Shown: positions 44,081 to 52,288 of the stretch, piece by piece
Layout of the letters: every line of letters begins with the position of its first letter
How positions within the stretch are numbered: the stretch's first letter is position 1
Assembly (NCBI GenBank): GCA_022827095.1
Contig: JAJDTP010000010.1
Coordinates: forward strand, 26,320-90,319
Length of the DNA stretch: 64,000 nucleotides
Reading direction: 5' to 3'
DNA from: Dehalococcoidia bacterium
Lineage (GTDB): Bacteria > Chloroflexota > Dehalococcoidia > Lucifugimonadales > UBA3495
The notes under the pieces: generated by a model
What the model was told of the DNA's origin: nothing
Databases searched by the model: none
The model's input: only the letters and a program-made list of their open reading frames with translations
Translations under genes and position numbers: made by a program

Positions 44081-44491
44081 CTAATCGGCGGCAGCAGCGG
44101 CTTCCGCGGCCGCGTACCACTCGGGGCCCTCCTCGCCCGGCTCGGGCAGCACGAAGCCGCCTTCCATGGTCCACGACGCAGGGTTCTCGGTGATGCGACC
44201 GGGAATATCCTCAGGGGCAACATTGGCTACCCGGGCAAAGGCCTGGGTCAAGTCGGACAGGAGCTGCTGCTTGACCTCCTCAGAGCGGCCGGCGCGGTTG
44301 CCGCCGTCCAGGTAATAGCCCACACCGTGCTCGTGGGTCTGGCCCTCCGGAGTTTCCAGGAATGTCACGGACACGAAACTGCGGGGCGCGCCCGTGGAGC
44401 CGCAGTGAATGTCGGTGAATGCCAGGGCGATCTCCTGCCTCTGGTCAAAGGACAGGGCGTCCTGGGGGATGAAACAGCGATAGTGCGGCAT
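44081..44491 (-). CDS. Tautomerase superfamily protein, cis-CaaD-like
   Basis: 136 residues. The N-terminus Met-Pro-His-Tyr places the catalytic Pro1 after Met removal. It resembles cis-3-chloroacrylic acid dehalogenase-like members in length and pattern: YRCFIPQDALS, ALAFTDIHCGSTGAPRSFVSVTF, GGNRAGRSEEVKQQL, and ENPASWTMEGGFVLPEPGEEGPEW. Dehalogenation itself is not proved, since many relatives act on other substrates. Next to a second tautomerase-fold gene 30 bases upstream on the same strand. Confidence 0.85.
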   Translation of the reverse strand: MPHYRCFIPQDALSFDQRQEIALAFTDIHCGSTGAPRSFVSVTFLETPEGQTHEHGVGYYLDGGNRAGRSEEVKQQLLSDLTQAFARVANVAPEDIPGRITENPASWTMEGGFVLPEPGEEGPEWYAAAEAAAAAD

Positions 44492-44521
44492 GGTCTGCTC
44501 CTTGTGCCAGGTAATTTTGGG

Positions 44522-44851
44522 CTAGCCGTCGCGTCGGTCGCGCGCGGACACGACCAGTTCGTCGGTGGTGCAGCCGGTGAGGTCCATCCACATATCCTGT
44601 ATGGACTGCATGAGCTCCACCCGGGTTTCCTGCTGGAGGCCTGGGGGGATCTCGCCTCGCACGGCCGATGTGGTGGAAAGCCGGCCGCCGCGGAAGCCGA
44701 AACCGTGGGGGATCTCGATCCAGTTGACAGATACCTCGTCGGGGTTGCCGCCCACGAACCCGGTTGAGATACGGGCCAACTCGGAAGCCAGGCGGGGCCT
44801 CAGGTCTTCGGGGACTATCCCCTCCTGGATGGTGCAGTTGAACGTGATCAT
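44522..44851 (-). CDS. Tautomerase-fold protein lacking Pro1
   Basis: 109 residues with a 4-OT/MIF-like layout: beta strand ITFNCTIQEG, long helix DLRPRLASELARISTGFVGG, strand EVSVNWIEIPHGFGFRGG, then a second helix ETRVELMQSIQDMWMDLTG. The residue after Met is Ile, so the catalytic N-terminal proline of tautomerases is missing. Start at ATG 44851; the longer frame to 45169 is the shadow of the DUF2277 gene and has low-complexity sequence. Adjacent to a Pro1-containing relative, suggesting a heteromeric pair or a non-enzymatic partner. Confidence 0.75.
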   Translation of the reverse strand: MITFNCTIQEGIVPEDLRPRLASELARISTGFVGGNPDEVSVNWIEIPHGFGFRGGRLSTTSAVRGEIPPGLQQETRVELMQSIQDMWMDLTGCTTDELVVSARDRRDG

Positions 44852-44948
44852 CGACCCTTCCAAACGCGACAGGTTGGTGGCGCCGCAGGGTAACATAGCG
44901 GGAAGCGACGCGGCAATCTCGAACGACGACCACCGGAGGCAGCCACCC

Positions 44949-45173
44949 ATGTGCCGAAGCATCAAGACGCTACGCAACGCCGACCCACCGGCAACCGATA
45001 CTGAGGTACGGGAAGCGGCTCTGCAATTCGTTCGCAAGATCAGCGGCCACCGGCAGCCGTCCCGGGCCAACGCCGCAGCCTTCGAGCAAGCGGTCGACGA
45101 GGTGGCGTTGGCAACGCGCAGCCTGCTCGACTCCCTGGCGTCGCCGGGCGAGCGGGTGACACGGCTCAAATGA
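44949..45173 (+). CDS. DUF2277 family protein
   Basis: 74 residues: MCRSIKTLRNADPPATDTEVREAALQFVRK-type start, then HRQPSRANAAAFEQAVDEVALATRSLLDSL. This is a conserved short family, named only as DUF2277. The start ATG 44949 is set by the family N-terminus, with CGGAGG about 10 bases upstream. The much longer plus-strand frame from 44565 is an antisense shadow of the tautomerase gene. Divergent from that gene. Function unknown. Confidence 0.87.
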   Translation: MCRSIKTLRNADPPATDTEVREAALQFVRKISGHRQPSRANAAAFEQAVDEVALATRSLLDSLASPGERVTRLK

Positions 45174-45248
45174 CAGGGTAGGGACGCTGTGCTATCGTAG
45201 GCCGGCCCGTAGTCACGGGCATCATCATTGCATCAGGAAGGTTTAATC

Positions 45249-46856
45249 ATGCCCACCATGACCGGCGGCCAGGCTCTCATGCGCTCTCTGTACCTGGAGG
45301 GGGTGCGCGTCATCTTCGGGCTGCCTGGCGTGCAGCTCTACCACGCGCTGGACGCGCTGAACGACGTGCCGGGCATCCGCCTGATCACCACGCGGCACGA
45401 GCAGGCCACCGCGTACATGGCCGACGGCTACGCGAGGGCAAGCGGCGGCGTGGGCACCGCGCTGATGGTGCCAGGGCCGGGTCTGCTCAACGCGTCGGCG
45501 GCGATCAGCACCGCTTACTCGGCGTCGTCGCCGGTGCTGGTGGTGTCGGGTCAGATCGAGCGCGACCTGATCGGCGCGGACCGGGGCATCCTGCACGAGG
45601 TGAATGACCAGCAGGACTGCATCCGGCCCATCACCAAGTACGTGCGGCGCATGATGACCGCCGAGGAAGCGCCCGAGGCGGTGCACGAAGCCTTCCGCCA
45701 ACTGACCACCGGCCGGCCGCGCCCCGTGGAGATCGAGATGCCGCCGGAGACCATGGCGGAGCAGAAAGAGGTGACGCTGATCGAGGCCGAAGGCTACCCG
45801 CGCCCGGCGGCATCCGACGAGCAGGTGGCCGAGGCGGCGCGCATTTTGGCCGGCGCGCGGCGTCCGCTGATCTGGGCCGGCGGCGGCGTCATTTCATCCG
45901 AGGGGTCGGAGGCGCTGGTGCGGTTGGCCGAGCGATTGCAGGCGCCGGTGATCACCACCGCCGAGGGCAAGGGCGTCATCGACGACCGGCATCCCCTGGC
46001 CCTGGGCGCGCTGCGTCTGCGCAACGACCCGGTGGCCAAGGAGGAGCCCCACTTCGACGTCATCCTGGGCGTGGGCAGCCGCATGGCCTTCCCCATGTGG
46101 CTGGACGGCCAGCGGGTGGTGCAGATCGATATCGACGCGGACGAGTTGGGCCGCAACTGGGAGAACACCTACGGCGTGGCTGGCGACGCGCGCACCGTGA
46201 TGGAGCAGGTGGACGCCAGGCTGGCCGAGTCGATAGATATGGGCTCCCGCCCGTCCTTTGCCGCGGAAACCGAGAACCTGCGCCAGCGTCGCAAGGAGTC
46301 AGCCCTGCGGCCGGAACCCCAGGAGTCGTACCTGCAAGCGGTGCGCTCCGCTGTCCCGGAGGATGGCATCCTGGTGTCGGGCATGACCCAGCTGGGCTAC
46401 TACGCTCGCGCCTTCTGGCCGACCTACGAGCCGCGAACCTTCATCACGTCCAGCTACTCGGGCAACCTGGGCTACGCCTACCCCACGGCGCTGGGAGCCA
46501 AGGTGGCCCAGCCGGACCGTCCGGTGGTGGCCCTGTGCGGCGACGGCGGGTTCCTGTTCAACTCCCAGGAGCTGGCCACGGCGGTGCAGCACGGCATCAA
46601 CGCCGTGGCGGTGGTGTTCAACGACAACGCCTACGGCAACGTGCTGCGCGACCAGGTGAACCAGTTCAACGGCCGCGCCGTGGGGGCCGAGCTGCACAAC
46701 CCCGACTTCGTCAAGCTGGCCGAGGCCTACGGCGTCCGCGCCGCCCGCGCCGAGGGCCCGGAGGCGCTGGAGTCGGCCCTCCGCGAAGCCCTGGCCGCCG
46801 ACGCGCCCAGCCTCATCGAGGTGCCGGTGGGCATGATGCCGACGCCGTTTACGTAG
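45249..46856 (+). CDS. Thiamine diphosphate enzyme, acetolactate synthase large-subunit-like
   Basis: 535-residue ThDP enzyme with the three classical domains. The N-terminal Pyr domain has GVRVIFGLPGVQLYHALDAL and the catalytic Glu in RHEQATAYMADGYARASG. The ThDP motif GDGGFLFNSQELATAVQHG ending NDNAYGN is in the C-terminal domain. Similar in family to acetolactate synthase, benzoylformate decarboxylase and relatives; the substrate is open. RBS AGGAAGG precedes ATG 45249. A fragment homologous to its 3' end recurs at 47330-47539 downstream of HicBA. Confidence 0.93.
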   Translation: MPTMTGGQALMRSLYLEGVRVIFGLPGVQLYHALDALNDVPGIRLITTRHEQATAYMADGYARASGGVGTALMVPGPGLLNASAAISTAYSASSPVLVVSGQIERDLIGADRGILHEVNDQQDCIRPITKYVRRMMTAEEAPEAVHEAFRQLTTGRPRPVEIEMPPETMAEQKEVTLIEAEGYPRPAASDEQVAEAARILAGARRPLIWAGGGVISSEGSEALVRLAERLQAPVITTAEGKGVIDDRHPLALGALRLRNDPVAKEEPHFDVILGVGSRMAFPMWLDGQRVVQIDIDADELGRNWENTYGVAGDARTVMEQVDARLAESIDMGSRPSFAAETENLRQRRKESALRPEPQESYLQAVRSAVPEDGILVSGMTQLGYYARAFWPTYEPRTFITSSYSGNLGYAYPTALGAKVAQPDRPVVALCGDGGFLFNSQELATAVQHGINAVAVVFNDNAYGNVLRDQVNQFNGRAVGAELHNPDFVKLAEAYGVRAARAEGPEALESALREALAADAPSLIEVPVGMMPTPFT

Positions 46857-46887
46857 CCGATTGACCCGGCGCAGGGAGGATTGAGCC

Positions 46888-47094
46888 ATGAAACTCACGG
46901 TGACCATTGACCGGGATGAAGATGGCTTGTGGATCGTGGAATGTCCGTCTATTCCGGGCTGTGTAAGCCAGGGCGATACGAAGGATGAAGCGCTATCGAA
47001 CATCCGGGAAGCCATCGAGCTCTGCATGGAAGTGCGCGCCGAACGGGGGCTGCCGCTGACCGTGGAAACGCGGCAGGTGGAGGTTGCCTTGTAA
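46888..47094 (+). CDS. hicB: HicB-type antitoxin
   Basis: 68 residues of the HicB/UPF0150 fold: a strand with VTIDRDEDGLWIVECPSIPGCVSQGDT, then a helix EALSNIREAIELCMEV. It should neutralise the HicA RNase encoded next, and probably binds its own promoter in complex. It is short and ends without an evident DNA-binding extension. GGGAGG precedes the ATG. Its stop codon overlaps the start of hicA by one base. The pair lies between a ThDP enzyme gene and a remnant of a similar gene. Confidence 0.9.
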   Translation: MKLTVTIDRDEDGLWIVECPSIPGCVSQGDTKDEALSNIREAIELCMEVRAERGLPLTVETRQVEVAL

Positions 47095-47315
47095 TGCCCC
47101 AGTTGCCGGTCTTGAGCGGGTCGGAGACGGTGCGTAATTTTGAGCGCTTTGGCTGGGAGGTGTCCCGCCAGCGGGGCAGCCACATGGTGATGACCAAGCC
47201 CGGGGAGATGGCGACGCTCTCCGTACCCAATCATTCCACGGTGGCCAAAGGAACACTGCGCCGCCTCATCCGTGACGCCGGTCTGACCGTGGCGGAGTTT
47301 TGCGCCGCGTTGTAA
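47094..47315 (+). CDS. hicA: HicA-type mRNA interferase toxin
   Basis: 73 residues of the HicA double-stranded-RNA-binding-like fold: LSGSETVRNFERFGWEVSRQRGSHMVMTK, with the catalytic His in GSHMVM, and a C-terminal TLRRLIRDAGLTVAEF. It would cleave mRNA when freed from HicB. Start overlaps the hicB stop (TAATG). Gene order hicB-hicA is the reverse of the classical E. coli order but widespread. Confidence 0.92.
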   Translation: MPQLPVLSGSETVRNFERFGWEVSRQRGSHMVMTKPGEMATLSVPNHSTVAKGTLRRLIRDAGLTVAEFCAAL

Positions 47316-47329
47316 TGTCAACTCCCTGC

Positions 47330-47539
47330 GACTACAAGCAAGGTCTTGGGCGACCAGTTCAGAGGCCACACGATGGGTGCCGAGCTGCACAACCCCGACT
47401 TCGTCAAGCTGGCCGAGGCCTACCGAGTCCCGGTCGTGGGCCGGAGGCGCTGGAGTCAGCCATCCGCGAAGCCCTGGCCGCCGACGCGCCCAGCCTGATC
47501 GAAGTGCCCGTGGGCATGATGCCGACGCCGTTTACGTAG
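47330..47539 (+). pseudogene. 3' remnant of a ThDP enzyme gene
   Basis: About 210 bases closely match the 3' end of the ThDP enzyme gene at 46650-46856. Shared stretches include the segments encoding GAELHNPDFVKLAEAY and ALAADAPSLIEVPVGMM, up to the same TAG-ended PTPFT. The copy is out of frame in its middle (shift near 47420-47440) and has no start, so it is dead. Sequence at the 5' edge (GLGDQFRGHTMGAEL-like) differs enough to suggest a former paralogue rather than a very recent copy. Confidence 0.85.
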
Positions 47540-47587
47540 AGGATACCGTCCGTCCACCCGTCAGCGACGCACAGCGGAGCGTGAGCA

Positions 47588-48817
47588 ATGCCCAGAATAA
47601 ACCCGGAAATACTGGTATGGGCGCGGGAAACGGCCGGGCTTACGTTGGAGGAAGCGGCCAGGAAGAACCAACGCCTTGCTGATACCAGAAGGGCGTCGGC
47701 GGTGGATAAGCTGAACACCTTAGAACACGGGATGGCCGAACCGTCGCGCCCGGTACTGGTCGAAATGGCTCGGGTGTACCGCCGGCCATTGCTTACGTTC
47801 TACCTGTCCCGACCACCGGCGAAGGGGGATCGAGGGGCGGACTTTCGCACACTGCCCGCCGGACATACGGACGCAGATGACGCGCTGCTGGACGCGCTGC
47901 TACGGGACATAAGGGCGCGGCAGAGCATGGTGCGGGCAGTTTTGGAAGATATGGAGGAGGCGGAAAGGCTAGATTTTATCGCAGCGTGCCGAATGGAAGA
48001 CGGACCTGCGGCGGTGCTGGCGTCATTACGGGCATTGCTGGATGTGGACTTAGTGGATTATCGTAAGCAACGAAACCCTACAGCGGCTTTTCGCCTGCTG
48101 CGGGCTCGTGCGGAAAGCGCTGGCGTATTTGTACTGATTAAGGGCAACTTGGGGACTCACCATACCGACATCGTTGACACTGATGTTTTTCGCGGATTTT
48201 CCATCGCGGACGATATAGCACCGTTCGTGATAATCAACCAGCACGATGCAAGATCATCATGGTCATTCACCTTGCTACACGAAATGGTACATCTGTTGTT
48301 GGGCCAAACTGGCGTTAGTGGAGCCCGCGCCGAAAATGAAATTGAATGGTTCTGTGATGATGTCGCCAGTGAATTCCTGCTGCCACAGACAGAGAGTAAA
48401 AGTCTGGCGTTCTCGGATAACGATGACTTTGAGGGGGTAGTCGAGAGGATTAACCAATTTTCTAGTGAAACCAAAGTTAGCCGGACAATGGTGGCGTACA
48501 GAGTCTGGCGAGGCGGCGGGATTGATTGGGATATGTACAATCGGCTGAAAAGCGCGTTTCGGGAACAGTGGCTGCGTGAGCGCGAAGAACGCCGTGAACA
48601 GGCCCGCCAGCGAGAGCGAGCCGGCGGGGTTAGCCCTCAGGTTACGCGCCGATTCCAACTTGGAACCTCACTGGTCAACTTGGTTCGGCGCGCGATGAGT
48701 TCTGGTGAACTGACGACCTCCAAAGCGGCCAGCGTGTTGGGGGTCAAACCTGGGCAAATAGGTTTGCTGTTCGACGTCGGCCGGCCGTCATGGGAGGAAG
48801 TGCATGAACCTCCTTGA
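47588..48817 (+). CDS. XRE-ImmA/IrrE-type protein (putative antitoxin-regulator with metallopeptidase domain)
   Basis: 409 residues. N-terminal helix-turn-helix region of the XRE type (about 7-65: LVWARETAGLTLEEAA to PSRPVLVEMARVYRRPL). Central ImmA/IrrE (COG2856) zinc-peptidase domain with HEMVH at 231-235 and a downstream EIEWFCDDVASEFLLP that supplies the third ligand. The C-terminal tail is Arg/Glu-rich. It overlaps the next gene by 14 bases, and COG2856 proteins next to DUF4411 form a proposed toxin-antitoxin pair. RBS GGAGCG upstream of ATG. Confidence 0.88.
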   Translation: MPRINPEILVWARETAGLTLEEAARKNQRLADTRRASAVDKLNTLEHGMAEPSRPVLVEMARVYRRPLLTFYLSRPPAKGDRGADFRTLPAGHTDADDALLDALLRDIRARQSMVRAVLEDMEEAERLDFIAACRMEDGPAAVLASLRALLDVDLVDYRKQRNPTAAFRLLRARAESAGVFVLIKGNLGTHHTDIVDTDVFRGFSIADDIAPFVIINQHDARSSWSFTLLHEMVHLLLGQTGVSGARAENEIEWFCDDVASEFLLPQTESKSLAFSDNDDFEGVVERINQFSSETKVSRTMVAYRVWRGGGIDWDMYNRLKSAFREQWLREREERREQARQRERAGGVSPQVTRRFQLGTSLVNLVRRAMSSGELTTSKAASVLGVKPGQIGLLFDVGRPSWEEVHEPP

Positions 48818-49301
48818 CGCTAATGTGTTGATTGATGCCGATCGGGATTATTATCCCATTGACCGGCTCCCCGAGTTCTGGAGCTGGCTGGTTGCCATGG
48901 GAGAACGGGACGTCGTAAAGGTTCCGCAAGAAGTTTATGATAAGGTCACTCAGGCCGATGATGCACTCTCGCGGTGGCTGAAAGACAATCAGAGTGCTCT
49001 ATTGCTGGCCGAAGCGGTCGATGAAGATTTGATTCGCCGTGTGATGGACGAAGGTTACGCGCCGGACTTGAGCGACGTCGAGACTGAACAGCTGAACGAA
49101 GACCCCTTCCTGATAGCATACGCTCTGGCTGACCCTGAGCATCGCCGCGTGGTCTCTACTGAGCGTTCCCGACCCAGCGCGACCCGTGCCAATCGGAAGG
49201 TTCCTGACGTGTGCGACTATTTCGATATCATCAATTACAATACGTTCAGGCTGATACGCGAGCTGGACTTCCGCACGGAAGACTGGCAAGGTCGACAATA
49301 G
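48804..49301 (+). CDS. DUF4411 family PIN-like toxin
   Basis: 165 residues with a PIN-like core: LLDANVLIDAD at the N-terminus (acidic residues for metal), KVPQEVYDKV, then EDPFLIAYALADPEHRRVVSTE and a C-terminal VPDVCDYF. DUF4411 proteins are predicted RNase toxins encoded after COG2856 regulators, exactly as here. The 14-base overlap with the upstream gene implies translational coupling. Confidence 0.87.
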   Translation: MNLLDANVLIDADRDYYPIDRLPEFWSWLVAMGERDVVKVPQEVYDKVTQADDALSRWLKDNQSALLLAEAVDEDLIRRVMDEGYAPDLSDVETEQLNEDPFLIAYALADPEHRRVVSTERSRPSATRANRKVPDVCDYFDIINYNTFRLIRELDFRTEDWQGRQ

Positions 49302-49370
49302 GGTGTTGGCTTGCGAATTGACTGGCACTATGTGCGCTGTGTATCAACGTCGGAGAAGAATGAGAGTGAG

Positions 49371-49841
49371 ATGGAAGATTCCAACATCTACCCGCCCGGT
49401 TTAGACGCTGAGAAGATCCAGGAACTTGCGAAATACTTTGATTTCCTCACCGAAGAGGAATGGATCGCCCAAGACGAATACGCTTACGAAAATCCCTTTA
49501 CCGTGGACGTGCTGGTGCCCAAAGAGTTGCTCACCACCGTCAGGGGCATGATTGCGCGCCACGAGGCTGACCATCCCGAAGAAGCCGCTGCGGCTCAGGC
49601 CTGGCTTGATCGGAAGTCGGACGGGCCCGGCAACTTCCCGCCCGGCTGGGATGCGGAGCGCGTCCACCGCCTCGCCGCCGAAGCTCTGGCCGAAGAGGAA
49701 GCGCTGGGGGAAGAAGCAGCCGACTTCAAACCCGACGGCCTGACGATGATGCTGATTCCCGCCAATCTGGCCCCCGCCGTACGTAAACTCCTGGCCGGCC
49801 ACGGGGCGGATGCGCTTGCGGAACCCTCGCCCACCGACTAA
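49371..49841 (+). CDS. Hypothetical acidic protein with internal duplication
   Basis: 156 residues made of two similar halves. Each begins with a PPG-x-D-AE motif (YPPGLDAEKIQELA and FPPGWDAERVHRLA) and ends with a strand-helix unit (VDVLVPKELLTTVRGMIARHEAD and TMMLIPANLAPAVRKLLAGHGAD). I do not recognise the family. It is strongly acidic and follows the DUF4411 gene by 69 bases, so it may belong to the same toxin-antitoxin neighbourhood, but that is inference. ATG 49371 is preferred to a TTG at 49311, which begins in non-repeat sequence. Confidence 0.7.
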   Translation: MEDSNIYPPGLDAEKIQELAKYFDFLTEEEWIAQDEYAYENPFTVDVLVPKELLTTVRGMIARHEADHPEEAAAAQAWLDRKSDGPGNFPPGWDAERVHRLAAEALAEEEALGEEAADFKPDGLTMMLIPANLAPAVRKLLAGHGADALAEPSPTD

Positions 49842-49867
49842 CCTTCGGAAAACTTGAACCAACTGCC

Positions 49868-50875
49868 ATGCCCGCCACCACCCGCATCCTCATCACCGAC
49901 TTTGTCTGGCCCTCCACCGCGCCGGAGCGGGAGGTGCTGGTGGCCGGCCTGGGCGACGGGGTGGAGGTCGTCGAGGCGCCGGACGGGTCGGAGGCGACGC
50001 TGGCCGCGCTGGCGGCGGACTGCGACGGCATCATGACCTGCTTCGCCCAGGTGACGCCGGCGGTGGTGCGGGCGGCGGAGAAGTGCCGCGTCATCAGCCG
50101 CTACGGCGTCGGCGTGGACAACATCGCCGTGGACGTGGCCACCGAGCTGGGCATCCCCGTCACCTACGTGCCCGACTACTGCGTCGATGAGGTCAGCGAC
50201 CACGTGATGGCGCTGCTGCTGACCTGGAACCGGCAGATCGGGTTCTACGACGGCGTTGCCAAAGCCGGCCGCTGGGAGGGCACGCCGTCGCCGCACCCGC
50301 TGACCCGTCTGCGCAGCCAGGCCATCGGCATCGTCGGGTTCGGGCGCATCGGACGCGCCGTGGCCGATAAGGCTCGGGCCTTCGGGCTGGCGGTGGTGGT
50401 CCACGACCCCTATCTGCCGGCCGACGCCGCGTTGCCCGACGGCGTGTCGGCGGCTACGATGGACGACCTGCTGGCGGTGTCCGATTACGTCACCGTCCAC
50501 ACGCCGCTGAACGACGAGACGCGCGGGCTGATGGGCGCGGCAGAGTTCGAGCGTATGAAGTCGTCGGCGTATATCATCAACTGCGCCCGCGGCCCCATCA
50601 TCGACGAGCCGGCATTGATAGACGCGCTGCGGGACGGGCAGATTGCCGGCGCCGGGCTGGACGTGATGGAATCATCGGCGCCGCCGGCGGACCACCCGCT
50701 GTTCGCCATGGACAACGTGATCGTCACGCCTCACGTTGCCTTCCTGTCACAGCAGTCAGTGCTGGAACTGGAGGTCCGCACGGCGCAGGCCACGGTGGAC
50801 GTGCTGCAGGGTCGGATGCCGGAGTTCCTGGTGAACCCGGCGGTGCTGCCCCATTCGCGCGTGGCGCTGCGTTAA
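49868..50875 (+). CDS. D-2-hydroxyacid dehydrogenase, phosphoglycerate dehydrogenase-like
   Basis: 335-residue NAD-dependent enzyme of the D-isomer-specific 2-hydroxyacid dehydrogenase family. The Rossmann loop GFGRIGRAV and HDPYLP acidic position for NAD are in the middle. Catalytic Arg lies in NCARGPIIDE, Glu in DVMESSAPPADHPL, and His in NVIVTPHVAF. No ACT regulatory domain is present, so it is shorter than classical SerA and resembles C-terminal-binding-protein-like members. Weak ribosome site. Substrate open. Confidence 0.92.
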   Translation: MPATTRILITDFVWPSTAPEREVLVAGLGDGVEVVEAPDGSEATLAALAADCDGIMTCFAQVTPAVVRAAEKCRVISRYGVGVDNIAVDVATELGIPVTYVPDYCVDEVSDHVMALLLTWNRQIGFYDGVAKAGRWEGTPSPHPLTRLRSQAIGIVGFGRIGRAVADKARAFGLAVVVHDPYLPADAALPDGVSAATMDDLLAVSDYVTVHTPLNDETRGLMGAAEFERMKSSAYIINCARGPIIDEPALIDALRDGQIAGAGLDVMESSAPPADHPLFAMDNVIVTPHVAFLSQQSVLELEVRTAQATVDVLQGRMPEFLVNPAVLPHSRVALR

Positions 50876-50932
50876 TCGAATTTGCATGGATGCACAGGAT
50901 AGACGGGATTTCTGATTTGATTGGAGGGACAC

Positions 50933-51751
50933 ATGGCTGAAGCAGGCTTTACCATCAGTTACCTGGGCACGGGCGCGGGCGGCTGCATCATGCGGAACCA
51001 CACCGCCATTGTGGTCGAATGCACTACGGGAGAGCGGATCCTTCTGGATGCGGCGTCGGGCAACACGGTGCTGCGTCATGGGCACGAGCTGGGCATGTCG
51101 CCGAACGACTTCGACTACTGCCTGCTGAGCCACAGCCATGCCGACCACTGCGAGGGTTTGCCGCACATCGAGATGCAGCGCAGCCGGCGCAATGAGGCAG
51201 AACAACCCATGCAGGTCTATGGCTCGGAACAGGCCATGGTTGACATCGGCACGTTGCTGGCCCTGCCTACTCGTGGGCTGGTCGTGGACTCCGAAGGAGC
51301 CCTCAGGCGAGACGGGCGCAGGTCCATCGCTTTCCGTCCCACCGAGCCGGGGGAGTGGGTGCAATTGACCCCTGGCGTGCGGGCCCGGTCCACGACGGTC
51401 AACCATATCGGCGGCGCGATGGCCTGGCGGGTTGAATCGGGCGGACACGCCGTGGTGTTTTCTGGCGATACCCGTTGGTGTCCCGACCTGGCGGATTTGG
51501 CCCAGGGAGCCACGCTGCTGATCCATGAAGCGCTCTGCACCGAGGAGAGGCGGGACATGGCCGACGGCACCGCGCACTCCACGGCGGCGGAGGCGGCGCG
51601 CATCGCCCAGATGGCCGGCGTGGGCGGGTTGACCATCACGCACATTCACAACGATTACCACACGGACACCGAGGCTCTGATCGAAGAGGCGCGGTCGATT
51701 TACGACGGGCCGGTCGGGGTCGCAGAGGACTGCTGGCAGCAGCGAGTCTGA
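50933..51751 (+). CDS. MBL-fold metallo-hydrolase, RNase Z-like
   Basis: 272 residues of the metallo-beta-lactamase fold. Metal motif HSHADH at 67-72, preceded by strand ILLDAASG, then SGDTRW, LLIHEALC and HIHNDYHTD further on. The pattern matches RNase Z/arylsulfatase-type members; the exosite arm typical of full tRNase Z is not obvious, so tRNA processing is unproved. ATG 50933 chosen with GGAGGG just upstream; the TTG at 50921 overlaps that site. Confidence 0.9.
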   Translation: MAEAGFTISYLGTGAGGCIMRNHTAIVVECTTGERILLDAASGNTVLRHGHELGMSPNDFDYCLLSHSHADHCEGLPHIEMQRSRRNEAEQPMQVYGSEQAMVDIGTLLALPTRGLVVDSEGALRRDGRRSIAFRPTEPGEWVQLTPGVRARSTTVNHIGGAMAWRVESGGHAVVFSGDTRWCPDLADLAQGATLLIHEALCTEERRDMADGTAHSTAAEAARIAQMAGVGGLTITHIHNDYHTDTEALIEEARSIYDGPVGVAEDCWQQRV

Positions 51752-51988
51752 TCCGCCGACCGCAGGTGGGAGCGGCCCCACTCAACCAGCGCGGTTGATT
51801 TTTATTTCTAAACATAATATACTGTATTTGTAAAAACGATATTCAATCGATTGCGTACCCGGTGAATCAACGTGCAAATCGACCCTGCTCGACCCCAATT
51901 TGGTCATAACGGTGACGACGGGCCCGCCGGCCAAGGCGATCCCGCGTTGTATAATTGGGTACGTACAGTCAATTTCAGGAGGTCTTAC

Positions 51989-52207
51989 ATGAACCGCACC
52001 CAACGTGATTTGATCCTGCTGGCCGCCGGCATCGGCATCGGGGTTGGCCTCGGTATGCTGCTGGCGCCACGCAGTGGACGGGAAACGCGACAGGCGTTGA
52101 CGCAGGGGGCCAATCAGGCCGTCGAGCGCGGCCGTGACTACTGGCAGCGCATCCGCAGCCGGATCGCGGCCGGCGACACCGACGCAGAGCTGGACTCCGA
52201 AGGTTAG
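51989..52207 (+). CDS. YtxH-domain small membrane protein
   Basis: 72 residues. One N-terminal Gly-zipper helix LLAAGIGIGVGLGMLLAPRSG, then a basic amphipathic helix and an acidic tail. This is the YtxH/gas-vesicle-like small stress protein layout; function unknown. CAGGAGGT lies 6 bases before ATG 51989, and the longer frame from 51872 lacks such support. A TATAAT box lies at 51950-51955. A terminator follows at once, so it is a short single-gene transcript. Confidence 0.85.
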   Translation: MNRTQRDLILLAAGIGIGVGLGMLLAPRSGRETRQALTQGANQAVERGRDYWQRIRSRIAAGDTDAELDSEG

Positions 52208-52220
52208 CCTGGACCGTCCG

Positions 52221-52261
52221 CCGGGGCGACGGTTGAACAAACCGTCGTCCCGGCCCTTTTT
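52221..52261 (+). terminator. Rho-independent terminator after ytxH-like gene
   Basis: 14-bp stem (52221-52234 with 52240-52253, one G-U pair), loop of 5, followed by five T at 52257-52261. Confidence 0.94.
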
Positions 52262-52288
52262 GTGCCCCGATGGGAAGGACAGCGTTTT

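Noticed and set aside
44894..44922. Further copy of the MITE core between tautomerase and DUF2277 genes
   Set aside because: Only a short AGCGACGCGGCAATCTCG match without the second arm or ends; may be a remnant but too short to support.
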